Notes: a model not told the origin generated them from the sequence alone. A stretch of 64,000 nucleotides of DNA from Lachnospiraceae bacterium JLR.KK002 (GCA_036941025.1 JAYMNP010000001.1:1302001-1366000), one strand, 5' to 3'. Positions 9,904 through 18,983 are shown, numbered from the stretch's first letter. Made by a program: numbers and translations.

Positions 9904-10317
9904 TTATGCCGGTTCGCATGGCTTCAGGTCTTCTTTCCGGAAAGGGCCCGGAAACAGTTCACCCAGAGTCATGACGCGGTAATCCTCCTCATCATTGGCC
10001 AGAATCACCGAAAATGTGTCGAAATCGCAGAACTCTGCCAGAACCTGTCTGCAGATTCCGCAGGGAGCCAGATAATCATGATTGTCTCCATTGATAACAA
10101 TGGCCTCAAATTCCCGTTCCCCTTCGGATACCGCCTTGAATATGGCAGTGCGCTCCGCACAGTTTGTAGCCGAAAAACTCACGTTCTCAATATTGCAGCC
10201 TGTATAAATTCTGCCGCTTTTTGCAAGCAGCGCGGCACCCACACGGAAATTTGAATAGGGTGCATAGGCAGATTCTTTCGCGGCAGCCGCCTGAACAATC
10301 AGTTCCCGATACTTCAT
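9904..10317 (-). CDS. cdd: Cytidine deaminase
   Basis: Converts cytidine/deoxycytidine to uridine/deoxyuridine in pyrimidine salvage. Start set at MKYREL (10317), 6 nt after AAGGAG; the ATG at 10338 is less well placed. The 137-residue protein has the small tetrameric-class layout: GAALLAKSGRIYTGCNIEN, the zinc and proton-shuttle motif CAERTA, and PCGICRQ supplying the two other zinc cysteines. An IS110-family element ends about 63 nt upstream, so the native promoter region may be displaced or replaced. Confidence 0.95.
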   Translation of the reverse strand: MKYRELIVQAAAAKESAYAPYSNFRVGAALLAKSGRIYTGCNIENVSFSATNCAERTAIFKAVSEGEREFEAIVINGDNHDYLAPCGICRQVLAEFCDFDTFSVILANDEEDYRVMTLGELFPGPFRKEDLKPCEPA

Positions 10318-10382
10318 TCTGCTCTCCTTCCCGTCCATGCCGGACTATCCCCATTCTAAACTATTTTTACCGTAAAATCCAT

Positions 10383-10424
10383 AAAAACCTGCTAACAAAA
10401 GTCAAGACTTTTTAGCAGGTTTTT
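10383..10424. terminator. Strong hairpin at the IS110 3' end
   Basis: AAAAACCTGCTA pairs with TAGCAGGTTTTT around an inner AAAAGTC/GACTTTT pair, with T-runs on both sides. It could terminate transposase transcription and block read-through into cdd. The same hairpin is at 40539-40580 in copy 2. Confidence 0.7.
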
Positions 10425-10508
10425 AAATATATTTTTCGTATGAATTTTTCCTACGACAATTAGACCGGTGGAAAATCCGGTCTGCCGTATCCGCTGTTTT
10501 AGTTCTTT

Positions 10509-11711
10509 TTACTTCTGGTATACTTCCATCACACGTGCATAATAAATCCTAAGGAATTTATTTAATCCCGCTATTTTTGCTGCACGTTTTGACTTTCCTT
10601 CTTTTTCTTTCTTCAAAATAAATCTATACACTGCTGCGTCTGCTGGCTCTTTATGGGTTTTCAGACATCTCATCACTTCATATCCAATCTTTCGCAGGCT
10701 GGAAGAACCTCTCTTGGATATTTTCCTCTCTGTCCCCATAAACTGCCCTGACTGATAGGGCGGCGCGTCGATTCCTGCGTGGGCTATCAGGGCTTTTCCG
10801 CTATGGAATCTTCTCACATCCCCAATCTCTGCAATCAATTTAGGCGCAAGGACATTTCCAACACCTCCCATTGCCCTGACAACCGGATATTCCGGCAGAC
10901 TCTTGGCTAATGCCTGCATCTGTGTTAGAATGGTCATCAGAGTGTTATCGACTTCTCGTAACACCCGTACTGCCTCCTGTACCAGCATTTTGGTCGATGG
11001 GGTATCGGAGGGTACTGTGGGGATGCCTTCTTTTGCCAGTGCATAGATCTTGACGGCTTTATCCTGGCTCTGATGGTATCCCTTCTCTTTTGCCCATTTC
11101 AGATAGCTCTCTATAAACTGTTCCTCCGGTTTCTTCGTGATATTGTCATAATGCCAGTATTCTTCCGCAAAATCCCCCAGCTTATCTTTCCCATTTGTTT
11201 CATTCCAGCCTTTCAGCAGCGTTTTGATCCCAGGCATCGTATAGTCCAGAAGATGAGTCAGTTCCAACACGCTCTCCACACGCATCCGCATATAGTGACG
11301 GTACTGCCTTCCCAAAAGCTTCAGCTCCGCATAGACGCTTTCTTCTGCCTCATAGTCCTTCAGCCTGTACCAATGGTCAATCCCATAGTTAGAGATTGTA
11401 ATGGCATCCTGCTTATCCGTTTTCACACGTCTTAACCCCTGACAGCGGTATTCCTTCATCTCAAATGGATTAATCACTGCCACAAACAGCCCTTTTTCTT
11501 TCAGATAGCTTAATACAGGCAGATGGTAGATCCCAGTAGCTTCCATGACCACACGGATGTCATCATTCAGACGCAGCAGCATGGAAGTCAGTTCGGACAG
11601 TTCTTTCTCCACATGACAGACTTCAAAAGGCCTGCTCACAACCTCACCATAAGGCTTTAAGATACATACGGTACTTTTTTCTTTTGACACATCAATTCCT
11701 ACACTTATCAT
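10509..11711 (-). CDS. IS110-family DEDD transposase
   Basis: Start placed at MISVGIDVSKEK (11711), 6 nt after TTTTGGAGG; the frame is open upstream. The 400-residue protein has an N-terminal RuvC-like DEDD domain (GIDVSK, MEATGIYH, VKTDKQDA) and a C-terminal Transposase_20 domain (AMGGVGNVLAPKLIAEIGD, HAGIDAPPYQSG) holding the conserved serine used as nucleophile. The C-terminus is intact here, unlike copy 2. Confidence 0.93.
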   Translation of the reverse strand: MISVGIDVSKEKSTVCILKPYGEVVSRPFEVCHVEKELSELTSMLLRLNDDIRVVMEATGIYHLPVLSYLKEKGLFVAVINPFEMKEYRCQGLRRVKTDKQDAITISNYGIDHWYRLKDYEAEESVYAELKLLGRQYRHYMRMRVESVLELTHLLDYTMPGIKTLLKGWNETNGKDKLGDFAEEYWHYDNITKKPEEQFIESYLKWAKEKGYHQSQDKAVKIYALAKEGIPTVPSDTPSTKMLVQEAVRVLREVDNTLMTILTQMQALAKSLPEYPVVRAMGGVGNVLAPKLIAEIGDVRRFHSGKALIAHAGIDAPPYQSGQFMGTERKISKRGSSSLRKIGYEVMRCLKTHKEPADAAVYRFILKKEKEGKSKRAAKIAGLNKFLRIYYARVMEVYQK

Positions 11712-11975
11712 CTGTAACCTCCAAAATAAATCTGTAATTGTCCCATCCACACTTATTACCACTCATTTTAGTTCGTTACACGAAAGCACCTTACGGGTTT
11801 CAACCTGCTTAAACGACTGCTTATAATAAGGGATGGTTGACGGTTTTTATGACGGATGTGGTTAATCCAAAAATCGCTTCGCCAGACCAATTACTCCCTT
11901 ATCATAAAAAAATAAGTGCAGAAGGTAAAGCACTATTGATATGCCTTATCTCTTACACTTATATGGTACTAAAAA
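11712..11975 (-). ncRNA. Putative IS110 bridge-RNA region
   Basis: 264 nt of non-coding sequence between the element's left end and the transposase RBS, repeated in copy 2. IS110-group elements are known to transcribe a structured two-loop guide RNA from this position. Local inverted pairs are visible (for example GATAAGGGA with TCCCTTAT), but loops and guides were not folded. Confidence 0.5.
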
Positions 11976-12108
11976 CCGCAAAAATAAATAAATTTTTATT
12001 TTAAACTATGAATTTTTCGTAAAATTGCATGATTTTTCTTGTGTCAATGTGAAAATATATGATATGATAATATAATACTTTTTAACATACCATACAAAGG
12101 GGGCTTTT

Positions 12109-13473
12109 ATGAACACAAACAAATTTTGCGAAATCACACCGGAAATCCTCCGTCTGGCCGAATTAAGCCAGCAGGCTGCCACTATTAATCCGGATCTTTT
12201 TTCGGAATATGATGTAAAGAGAGGTCTGAGGGATTTAAACGGAAAAGGCGTTCTGGTAGGGCTTACGGAAATTTCAGACGTATGTTCCACCAGAATGGAA
12301 AACGGGAAATCTGTCCCGGCACCCGGAGAACTGTATTACCGCGGATACAATGTGAAGGATATCATCCGGGGACTTTCCGACAATGCTCATTTCGGTTTTG
12401 AGGAGAGCACTTATCTCCTTTTATTCGGAAAACTTCCGTCTCAGCAGGAACTGGCAGATTTCTGCACACTCCTTGCAACCTACCGCTCTCTTCCCACCAG
12501 TTTCGTCAGAGACATTATTATGAAAGCTCCCAGCCAGGATATGATGAATACCCTTGCCCGAAGCGTTCTGACTCTGTATTCCTATGATGACCGGGCAGAC
12601 GATATTTCCATACCAAATGTTCTGCGCCAGTGTCTGGAGCTGATCAGCCTGTTTCCGCTTCTTTCCGTATACGGTTATCAGGCTTACCGCCATTACCACG
12701 ACGGCGCCAGCCTTTTCATCCACACACCGGGACCGGAACTGTCCACAGCGGAAACCATTCTGCATATTCTGCGGCCGGACAGCAAATATACGCCCCTGGA
12801 AGCAAAACTGCTGGATATCTCCCTGATTCTCCATATGGAGCATGGCGGCGGAAACAATTCCACCTTTACCACCCATCTGGTATCTTCTTCCGGTACGGAT
12901 ACCTATTCTGCCATTGCCGCTTCTCTTGGTTCCCTGAAAGGCCCCAGACACGGAGGCGCCAATATCAAGGTGGTAAAAATGTTTGAAGATATGAAAGAAC
13001 ATATCCATGACTGGAAAGACGAAGAGGAAATCGCGGCTTATCTGACAGCGCTCCTTCATAAAGAAGCATTCGACCATGCAGGCCTGATTTACGGTATGGG
13101 CCATGCGGTATATTCCCTGTCAGACCCCCGTGCGGAGCTGTTCCGTACCTTCGTGGAACGCCTCTCCAGAGAAAAGGGCCGCGATGAGGAATTTGATCTC
13201 TATTCCACAGTGGAACGCCTGGCTCCCCGGATTATTGCCAGAGAGCGGAAAATCTACAAAGGCGTAAGCCCCAACGTGGACTTTTTCTCCGGCTTTGCCT
13301 ACAGTATGCTGAATCTGCCTCTGGAGCTTTATACGCCTATTTTTGCCATTGCAAGGATTTCCGGCTGGAGCGCCCATCGTCTGGAAGAACTGAACTACAA
13401 CGGCAAAATCATGCGTCCTGCCTATAAAAACGTACAGGAACACCGGGAATACATTCCCATGGGTGAACGCTGA
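12109..13473 (+). CDS. Citrate (Si)-synthase
   Basis: Condenses oxaloacetate with acetyl-CoA. In anaerobes of this type it feeds 2-oxoglutarate and glutamate synthesis. The 454-residue protein has the catalytic triad regions: MEHGGGNNST, GMGHAVYSLSDPRA and PNVDFFSGF. The N-terminal extension is typical of the clostridial long form. AAAGGGGG precedes the ATG, and a TATAAT at 12071-12076 with weak upstream elements could be the promoter. 2-Methylcitrate synthase activity cannot be excluded. It converges with the next gene with no spacer. Confidence 0.93.
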   Translation: MNTNKFCEITPEILRLAELSQQAATINPDLFSEYDVKRGLRDLNGKGVLVGLTEISDVCSTRMENGKSVPAPGELYYRGYNVKDIIRGLSDNAHFGFEESTYLLLFGKLPSQQELADFCTLLATYRSLPTSFVRDIIMKAPSQDMMNTLARSVLTLYSYDDRADDISIPNVLRQCLELISLFPLLSVYGYQAYRHYHDGASLFIHTPGPELSTAETILHILRPDSKYTPLEAKLLDISLILHMEHGGGNNSTFTTHLVSSSGTDTYSAIAASLGSLKGPRHGGANIKVVKMFEDMKEHIHDWKDEEEIAAYLTALLHKEAFDHAGLIYGMGHAVYSLSDPRAELFRTFVERLSREKGRDEEFDLYSTVERLAPRIIARERKIYKGVSPNVDFFSGFAYSMLNLPLELYTPIFAIARISGWSAHRLEELNYNGKIMRPAYKNVQEHREYIPMGER

Positions 13474-13803
13474 CTACCAGAATCTGCGTTTTGCACGGTT
13501 TATGGAAATATAAAACCAGATACATACTGTCAGAAACAGCAGAATCATGGCACGCATTACAGCGGGAACAGGTGTTACACAGTCATTTACGAATCCTGCA
13601 AGACCAAACAGTGACGCCATTGCCCCCATAACGATGGTTCTTCCGTAAATGTAATCTATGTATCCCTTTTCGTCCCGAATGGCGGAAACAGCCGTTCCGC
13701 CGGTAAACCAGCTGCTGAGTTTCCCTGTCTGTTTCATATTGACAGCAGAATAAACCGTATAAACTCCATAAATGAAAATGACTGCATCAAATAGTACCAA
13801 CAT
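13474..13803 (-). CDS. Small three-helix membrane protein, unknown function
   Basis: A 109-residue protein I do not recognise. Hydrophobic segments lie at about residues 4-20, 53-72 and 82-101; the central loop (WFTGGTAVSAIRDEKGYIDYIYGR) is polar and the C-terminus basic. The stop abuts the stop of citrate synthase on the other strand, so no terminator fits between them. It is separated from cheY-like genes by a 180-bp divergent spacer. Confidence 0.65.
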   Translation of the reverse strand: MLVLFDAVIFIYGVYTVYSAVNMKQTGKLSSWFTGGTAVSAIRDEKGYIDYIYGRTIVMGAMASLFGLAGFVNDCVTPVPAVMRAMILLFLTVCIWFYISINRAKRRFW

Positions 13804-13985
13804 GGTATAATTCCTTTCTTTATTGTTGCTTTTCCCTTCTTATCAGTATATAATGGTAATAATAAAATATTATATACGCTGTCGAAAAGGATTGCAAACG
13901 GTATTTATTAAAAGAAAAGATTGAAACTTACCATCAGTTGGTGTAGAATCATAATATATAAATCAATCAGCAAGGAGCGATTCGA

Positions 13986-14357
13986 ATGGAAAATGTAAAA
14001 ATATTAATCTGCGATGATTCCGTTCTGGCACGAAAACAGTTAAAGGATATCATCAAAAAATGCGGCTATGACAATTTTATAGAGGCTTCTAACGGACAGG
14101 AGGCATTTGACCGGTATAAGGAAGAACAGCCGGATCTGGCATTTCTGGATATTGTTATGCCTGTAAAAGACGGCGTGGAAGCGATTCGCGACATTCGCGG
14201 TTTTGATCCCAAAGCCTATATTGTGGTTGTTTCCTCTGTGGGTACTCAGACCCAGCTGAAAAATGCTATTTTAGAAGGAGCACGTGATTTTGTACAGAAG
14301 CCTTTCTCTTCTTCTGCGATTGCAGAAATTTTAAAAGGGCGTTTTGAAGGGAGATAA
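13986..14357 (+). CDS. cheY: CheY-like single-domain response regulator
   Basis: A 123-residue receiver domain without an output domain. Acidic pocket ICDDS, phosphoacceptor D in FLDIVMPVKDG, switch residue region VVVSSVG and the conserved K in VQKPFSS are all present. CheY-type regulators carry the chemotaxis signal to the flagellar switch. AAGGAGCG lies before the ATG. The CheX-like gene starts 5 nt after the stop, so the pair is an operon. Confidence 0.92.
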   Translation: MENVKILICDDSVLARKQLKDIIKKCGYDNFIEASNGQEAFDRYKEEQPDLAFLDIVMPVKDGVEAIRDIRGFDPKAYIVVVSSVGTQTQLKNAILEGARDFVQKPFSSSAIAEILKGRFEGR

Positions 14358-14362
14358 GAGTT

Positions 14363-15250
14363 ATGCATACGCAGTTTTTTGGTAATTTTTTGCTTAATAA
14401 AGGGGTTATCACTCCTGAACAGCTGATAGAGGCTTTGAAAATTCAGTCCTCTACTCACAAAAAATTCGGTACACTGGCAATTCATTCCGGATATATGTCA
14501 GCAAGTGAAGTCGCAGACGTCTATATTACACAGACCCATTACGATAAACGTTTTGGAGAACTTGCCATGGAACTGGGTTATCTTACTCCGGAACAGGTGG
14601 ACAAACTGCTGACCATTCAACTCCCGAATTATATGTTGCTGGGACAGATTCTGGTAGATCAGAAGATACTGACGCATATAGAACTGGAAAATCTGATTAC
14701 AGAGTATAAATCTGAATATGAAATTTATGAACTGGATATGATGGAAGAACAGAAAAACCTGGTGGATAAACTTCTTTCCAGCCTTTATCTTCCTGAGGAG
14801 CTGCCAAACACACAGAATATTATTTCTTATCTTACGCTCCTTTTTAATAATCTGGTACGCTTTATCGGGGAAGATTTCACACCTTTGAATATTATGACTT
14901 TACCTGAAGTTCCCACCAGCTTCTGTGTTTCACAGATGGTAGACGGTTCTTTTGCTTTTATGTCCGCGCTGGATATGGACCCGGAAACAGCAATTGCATT
15001 TGCCAGCAGATACGTGGACGAAGAATTTAATGAATTTGATGAATATGTCAGTGCTTCCATGGAGGATTTTTTGAATTTACATAACGGTCTTTTTTCTGTA
15101 AATATGTCAAATGATTATACACTGGAATTACATTTACAGCCCCCTGCTGCCCATGAGAATACGGTACTTGCAACAGAATCTCCCTGTTATCTGCTGCCGG
15201 TCATCTATTCTTTTGGAACCGTTAATTTTATTTTCTCTGTAACATCATAA
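14363..15250 (+). CDS. CheX/CheC-like protein with N-terminal GspE-N-like repeats
   Basis: A 295-residue two-part protein. Residues 1-115 hold three repeats of a short helical motif (GNFLLNKGVITPEQL, GELAMELGYLTPEQV, GQILVDQKILTHIEL) resembling the N-terminal domain of type II secretion/pilus ATPases (MshEN). Residues about 130-295 resemble the CheX/CheC phosphatase fold. In known CheX proteins an Glu-Asn pair attacks CheY-P; candidate ENDYT-like residues were not certain here. Coupling to cheY suggests it binds or dephosphorylates that regulator. No flagellar genes are in the window. Confidence 0.65.
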   Translation: MHTQFFGNFLLNKGVITPEQLIEALKIQSSTHKKFGTLAIHSGYMSASEVADVYITQTHYDKRFGELAMELGYLTPEQVDKLLTIQLPNYMLLGQILVDQKILTHIELENLITEYKSEYEIYELDMMEEQKNLVDKLLSSLYLPEELPNTQNIISYLTLLFNNLVRFIGEDFTPLNIMTLPEVPTSFCVSQMVDGSFAFMSALDMDPETAIAFASRYVDEEFNEFDEYVSASMEDFLNLHNGLFSVNMSNDYTLELHLQPPAAHENTVLATESPCYLLPVIYSFGTVNFIFSVTS

Positions 15251-15260
15251 TATTGTGCAT

Positions 15261-15292
15261 AAAAAGAATCCTGCTTTGCAGGATTCTTTTTT
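15261..15292. terminator. Rho-independent terminator, bidirectional
   Basis: AAAAAGAATCCTGC pairs with GCAGGATTCTTTTT around a 3-nt loop, with U-tracts readable on either strand. It closes the cheY-cheX operon and may also serve thrC from the other side. Confidence 0.9.
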
Positions 15293-15382
15293 ATCTTACA
15301 GGAAATAGCTTAAACGCGATACGTTCAGCATACTGCGTATGCTCTGACGCACCGCAAATACCAAATACCCTTCTGTTCCGTA

Positions 15383-16864
15383 TTATATATTCAGGAACTC
15401 TTTTACCACAGACTCCATCTCTTCCACTTCGCAGACTGTTTTATGTCTGACCGGGGCAGTCCGAATATCCTCAATAGCCTGGGGGACTTTTACTCCGGAT
15501 ACCGTTTCCAGCTCGTCAATCAGCTCAAAATCCGGCCTGCCTTCATATGAACTGTCAATGGCTGTCATAACGCTTCTTGCGAATTTATAGGGACTTGCAG
15601 TGGATGCAATCACTGTTTTTGCAGTGTCTCCTGTCTCTGATTTGTATTTCTGATATACGGCTGCCGCTACTGCTGTGTGCGTGTCGATAATGTATCCTGT
15701 ATTCTGATATATTTCCCGAATCGCTGCTGCTGTTTCCTGCTCACTGGCATAATTTCCATAAAATGCCGCAAGCAGTTCTTTCATTTCCTCTGTAATCTCA
15801 TAAGTTCCGGTTTCCTGCAGTTCTTTCATCAGGGCGCGGTTTTTCTCCGCATCGTTTCCTGCAATGCGGTAAATCAGACGTTCCAGATTGCTGGAAATCA
15901 GAATATCCATGGAGGGGGAAGAAGTCAGGATAAATTCCCGGTTTCTGTCATATGTACCCGTACGGAAAAAATCATACAGTACTTTATTCTCATTGGAAGC
16001 ACAAATCAGCTTTCCAATGGGGAGTCCCATATTTCTGGCATAGAACGCAGCCAGGATATTTCCGAAATTTCCGGTGGGAACCACCACGTTTATCAACTCT
16101 CCGTTTTTGACTTCCCCTGATTTTACCATTCTGGCACAGGCATACACATAATACACAATCTGGGGGACCAGACGTCCGATATTGATGGAGTTGGCGGAAG
16201 AAAACTGGTAGCCGGCTTCTGCCATAACTTTTCCCAGCTCCCTGTCAGAAAACATCTGTTTCACACCGGTCTGGGCCTGGTCAAAGTTCCCATTAATACC
16301 AACCACAAAGGTGTTGTCTCCCTTCTGGGTAACCATCTGTCTCTGCTGTACCGGGCTGACGCCGTCTTTGGGATAAAATACAATGATTTTCGTCCCTTTT
16401 ACTTCCGCGAATCCTGCCAGAGCAGCTTTGCCTGTATCGCCGGAGGTGGCGGTCAGAATCACAATATCATTTTTCACCTGATTCTTCCGGGCTGACGTTA
16501 TCATCAGATGAGGCAGAATGGAAAGGGCCATATCCTTAAATGCAATGGTGGCTCCATGAAATAATTCCAGGTAACTGACATCCTGGGCTTTTACCAGCGG
16601 TACAATTTCTTCCGTATCAAATTTTTCATCATAGGCATTCTGTATACAGGTTTTCAGTTCTTCCTCCGTAAAATCTGTAAGAAACAGCTTCATTACTTCA
16701 TATGCGGTCTCCTGATACGTCATTTCTGTCAGTTTTTCCATCGGAATATCCAATGCGGGAATCTGCTCCGGCACAAATAATCCTCCATCTTCTGCCAGAC
16801 CTTTTAAAATTGCCTGTGAAGGAGATACTTTTTCATCGTTATTTCTTGTACTTACATATAACAT
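15383..16864 (-). CDS. thrC: Threonine synthase
   Basis: PLP enzyme converting O-phosphohomoserine to threonine. Start placed at MLYVSTRNN (16864), behind GGAAAGAG, not at the upstream ATG (16885). The 493-residue protein has the PLP-lysine motif in HGATIAFKDMA, the phosphate-binding TATSGDTGKAAL, and PTGNFGNILA. It is the longer type I (bacterial/fungal) form. Monocistronic by spacing; a strong GC-rich hairpin lies upstream. Confidence 0.94.
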   Translation of the reverse strand: MLYVSTRNNDEKVSPSQAILKGLAEDGGLFVPEQIPALDIPMEKLTEMTYQETAYEVMKLFLTDFTEEELKTCIQNAYDEKFDTEEIVPLVKAQDVSYLELFHGATIAFKDMALSILPHLMITSARKNQVKNDIVILTATSGDTGKAALAGFAEVKGTKIIVFYPKDGVSPVQQRQMVTQKGDNTFVVGINGNFDQAQTGVKQMFSDRELGKVMAEAGYQFSSANSINIGRLVPQIVYYVYACARMVKSGEVKNGELINVVVPTGNFGNILAAFYARNMGLPIGKLICASNENKVLYDFFRTGTYDRNREFILTSSPSMDILISSNLERLIYRIAGNDAEKNRALMKELQETGTYEITEEMKELLAAFYGNYASEQETAAAIREIYQNTGYIIDTHTAVAAAVYQKYKSETGDTAKTVIASTASPYKFARSVMTAIDSSYEGRPDFELIDELETVSGVKVPQAIEDIRTAPVRHKTVCEVEEMESVVKEFLNI

Positions 16865-16908
16865 GCTCTTTCCATCCTTTATCATTCTTTATTGTCATCA
16901 ACAGTTCA

Positions 16909-16937
16909 GGGGCGCCCCGGCAATTCCGGGACACCCC
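16909..16937. terminator. GC-rich 12-bp hairpin between sleB-like gene and thrC
   Basis: GGGGCGCCCCGG and CCGGGACACCCC pair across a 5-nt loop (two GU pairs in the minus-strand RNA). No clear U-tract follows on the minus strand, so it may be a terminator or a leader structure of thrC. Confidence 0.5.
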
Positions 16938-16983
16938 TCATTATAAAAGTTTTCCTCTGCTCTGTCAATCTCTGCCTGAAAGT

Positions 16984-17859
16984 TCAGGGAAGCGTATAGA
17001 ATTCATGTCCTCCATACTGAAACAGCCAGGTCAGATTATTGTCAAACCAAGCCATATCATAGGGATTTGCTTTTCTGCGGGCAGAAAAAAACAATGCCCC
17101 CTGGGAAAAATCTTCTCCATATATGGCTTTCTCCACAGCATCCACCGTAGTCTGTGTTACTTCCACGGAATAGTATCTTCCGTCAGCGGTAGGTGCAAAC
17201 TGAGGACTTCCGCCGCTTCGCTCAAAAATCACTTCATAGACGGAAGATTCAAATTCTTCTGCAAGAACCCGGTTCAGAATCACTTCAGCCACCAGAATCC
17301 TCCCCTGCTCATCTTCTCCTCCTGCTTCTGCCTGTACAATCCGAAGGAGAGCGTCATAGTCTTCTTCTGTAAGAATAATATCTCCATAAGGATTCACCGG
17401 CACCTGCTGTATTTCATTGTGAACCGGCTGGATACTGGCGCATACTGCCATTACCTCGCGTTTCTCAATGCGTGCTTTCTGTGCATCCTTTATTTTACTC
17501 TGTTCTGATTCCACTGCCCGTTTGCAGGAAGCTGCAAAATTTCCTGTTGTTACAGGCTCAGCCTCCCCGGAATTGCCATTCCCGGCAGACACGCCGGTTT
17601 CATCCGTATTTTCTGCCTGCAGCAACAATTCCGGTTCCTGAAGATTTTCTGTCTGAGTTTCCTCCTCCGGCCCCTTTATGCTGCTGCATTCCACCGCGCT
17701 CCTGCTTTTACCTGCACCGCCAAATCCATGGGCATTCAGAGAAATCATTGCAAATACCGAAAATCCGGAAACAAGAACTGCACAATTCCGATAGGACTTT
17801 TTGGATATATTTCGAATACAACAATATACGTTCTTTAGTAAGTTTTGAATTGTCAACAT
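16984..17859 (-). CDS. SleB-like cell-wall hydrolase, membrane-anchored
   Basis: Start placed at MLTIQNLL (17859), behind AAGAGGAACG. The 291-residue protein has an N-terminal anchor (about residues 25-45), a low-complexity Glu/Asn-rich linker, and a C-terminal Hydrolase_2 (SleB/CwlJ) domain from about residue 165: IVQAEAGGEDEQGRILVAEV with the catalytic Glu, FAPTADGRYY, and the closing GGHEFYTLP. SleB enzymes are lytic transglycosylases acting on cortex in germination, but relatives outside spores exist. No YpeB partner is adjacent. Confidence 0.85.
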   Translation of the reverse strand: MLTIQNLLKNVYCCIRNISKKSYRNCAVLVSGFSVFAMISLNAHGFGGAGKSRSAVECSSIKGPEEETQTENLQEPELLLQAENTDETGVSAGNGNSGEAEPVTTGNFAASCKRAVESEQSKIKDAQKARIEKREVMAVCASIQPVHNEIQQVPVNPYGDIILTEEDYDALLRIVQAEAGGEDEQGRILVAEVILNRVLAEEFESSVYEVIFERSGGSPQFAPTADGRYYSVEVTQTTVDAVEKAIYGEDFSQGALFFSARRKANPYDMAWFDNNLTWLFQYGGHEFYTLP

Positions 17860-18007
17860 AATCGTTCCTCTTTTCCATTTGACTGTTCCATAATTTACCA
17901 TTATTTTCCAGCATCCCAAAAACTTGCGTTTCTGCATTTTTGTGATATACTTATTTTGTATTTTTTACCGAAAAAAATACATGGAAATATGATTTATGGA
18001 GGGTATT

Positions 18008-18838
18008 ATGCTGCCAGGTGTCTATATTGCTTACAAAAAAAACGGAACTGCTTACTATCGCGCCAGTATCACTTATCATGGCAAGCATATATCTCTGGGC
18101 AGCTTTGATACCGAGGAGAAAGCAAATCTTGCCTACTGCGAAGCATCCGGTCTTCTGCAGGACACTTCTGTCTCTTTCGAAGACGCTTTCTCACTACCAA
18201 CTATTTTAAGTTTTGATAAAGTGATTTCTTTGTTGAATTTTCGGGATAATCTCATTTATTTTAAAAATCCTGTTTATTTGAGGAATAATTATTTCATTTA
18301 CTATATTTCCAGATGGGACGAATTAAAATTCGATATTGACGATTTGTTTTATTATTCCAGCCACAAAATCATGCGCCGTCAGGGACATCTTTTTGTGAGC
18401 GACTATGGAATGCAGGTGAATATTCTTTCCCGGTACGGCATTAAAAATTATGCTGTGGCGGGACGGGATTACTATTTTGCCAATGGGGATGCCACAGATT
18501 ACCGCTATTCCAATATTATTGTAATCAATAAATATTACGGTGTGACAAAAATTGCCGCCTCCGGAGAGGAATGTTATAAAGTACAGATACATATCAATGG
18601 AAATTATATGGTAGGAATCTACCACAATGAAGAAAAAGCTGCAATTGCTTACAATAAAGCTGTGGATCTTGCAAAAAAATACGGAATTTCCAGAAATTTC
18701 CAGACCAATTATCTCGAGCACTATTCCCCCCGTGAATATGCTGAAGTCTACAGCCAGACGGAAATTTCTGAAAAGTATATCCGGTATCTGGAACAAAGTG
18801 GGCAAGCCCGCTTCAACTCCCCTGCCCCTCAATCCTGA
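18008..18838 (+). CDS. AP2-domain protein derived from an HNH-AP2 endonuclease
   Basis: Start placed at ATG 18008 behind GGAGGGTATT; the ATG at 17996 overlaps this RBS. The 276-residue protein begins and ends with AP2-like DNA-binding domains (GVYIAYKKNGTAYYRASI..GSFDTEEKANLAY and GVTKIAASGEECYKVQIHI..HNEEKAAIAY). Between them lies YFANGDATDYRYSNIIVIN, which matches the layout of HNH nucleases preceding an AP2 domain, but the expected catalytic His pair is replaced (YYF). I infer a domesticated, probably catalytically dead, DNA-binding protein. Target and function unknown. A 56-bp dispersed repeat begins right at its stop. Confidence 0.65.
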   Translation: MLPGVYIAYKKNGTAYYRASITYHGKHISLGSFDTEEKANLAYCEASGLLQDTSVSFEDAFSLPTILSFDKVISLLNFRDNLIYFKNPVYLRNNYFIYYISRWDELKFDIDDLFYYSSHKIMRRQGHLFVSDYGMQVNILSRYGIKNYAVAGRDYYFANGDATDYRYSNIIVINKYYGVTKIAASGEECYKVQIHINGNYMVGIYHNEEKAAIAYNKAVDLAKKYGISRNFQTNYLEHYSPREYAEVYSQTEISEKYIRYLEQSGQARFNSPAPQS

Positions 18839-18898
18839 GGGGCGCTGGACATCCTGTGGATGTCCGTTTAGCGCGGACCGAAGCGGAGCGTAGACCTG
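18839..18898 (+). repeat. Dispersed 56-bp structured repeat, copy A
   Basis: GGCGCTGGACATCC-TGT-GGATGTCCGTTTAGCGC folds as GGACATCC/GGATGTCC inside GCGCT/AGCGC, followed by GGACCGAAGCGGAGCGTAGAC. Near-identical copies lie at 32685-32743 (plus) and 45509-45565 (minus). It lies between convergent genes. Confidence 0.85.
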
Positions 18899-18983
18899 CA
18901 CATGCTGACGGGCCGGAATTTTACTCCGTAATCTGTTCCGGCCCATGTCTGTAACTGATTTCATCCGATGAGAAAGCCGCTTT

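Larger units (their letters stand above)
10380..11975 (-). mobile_element. IS110-family insertion sequence, copy 1 (intact)
   Basis: Bounds come from comparison with the copy at 40536-42772: identical-looking sequence starts at CATAAAAACC and ends at GGTACTAAAAA, giving 1596 bp. It holds one DEDD transposase, a 3' hairpin, and 264 nt of non-coding DNA upstream of the transposase. In IS110-group elements that region is known to encode the bispecific bridge RNA. No terminal inverted repeats are evident, as expected for the IS110 group. Confidence 0.9.

Noticed and set aside
12006..12290. 94-codon minus-strand ORF before citrate synthase
   Set aside because: Overlaps the citrate synthase start and promoter; low-complexity product with no RBS.
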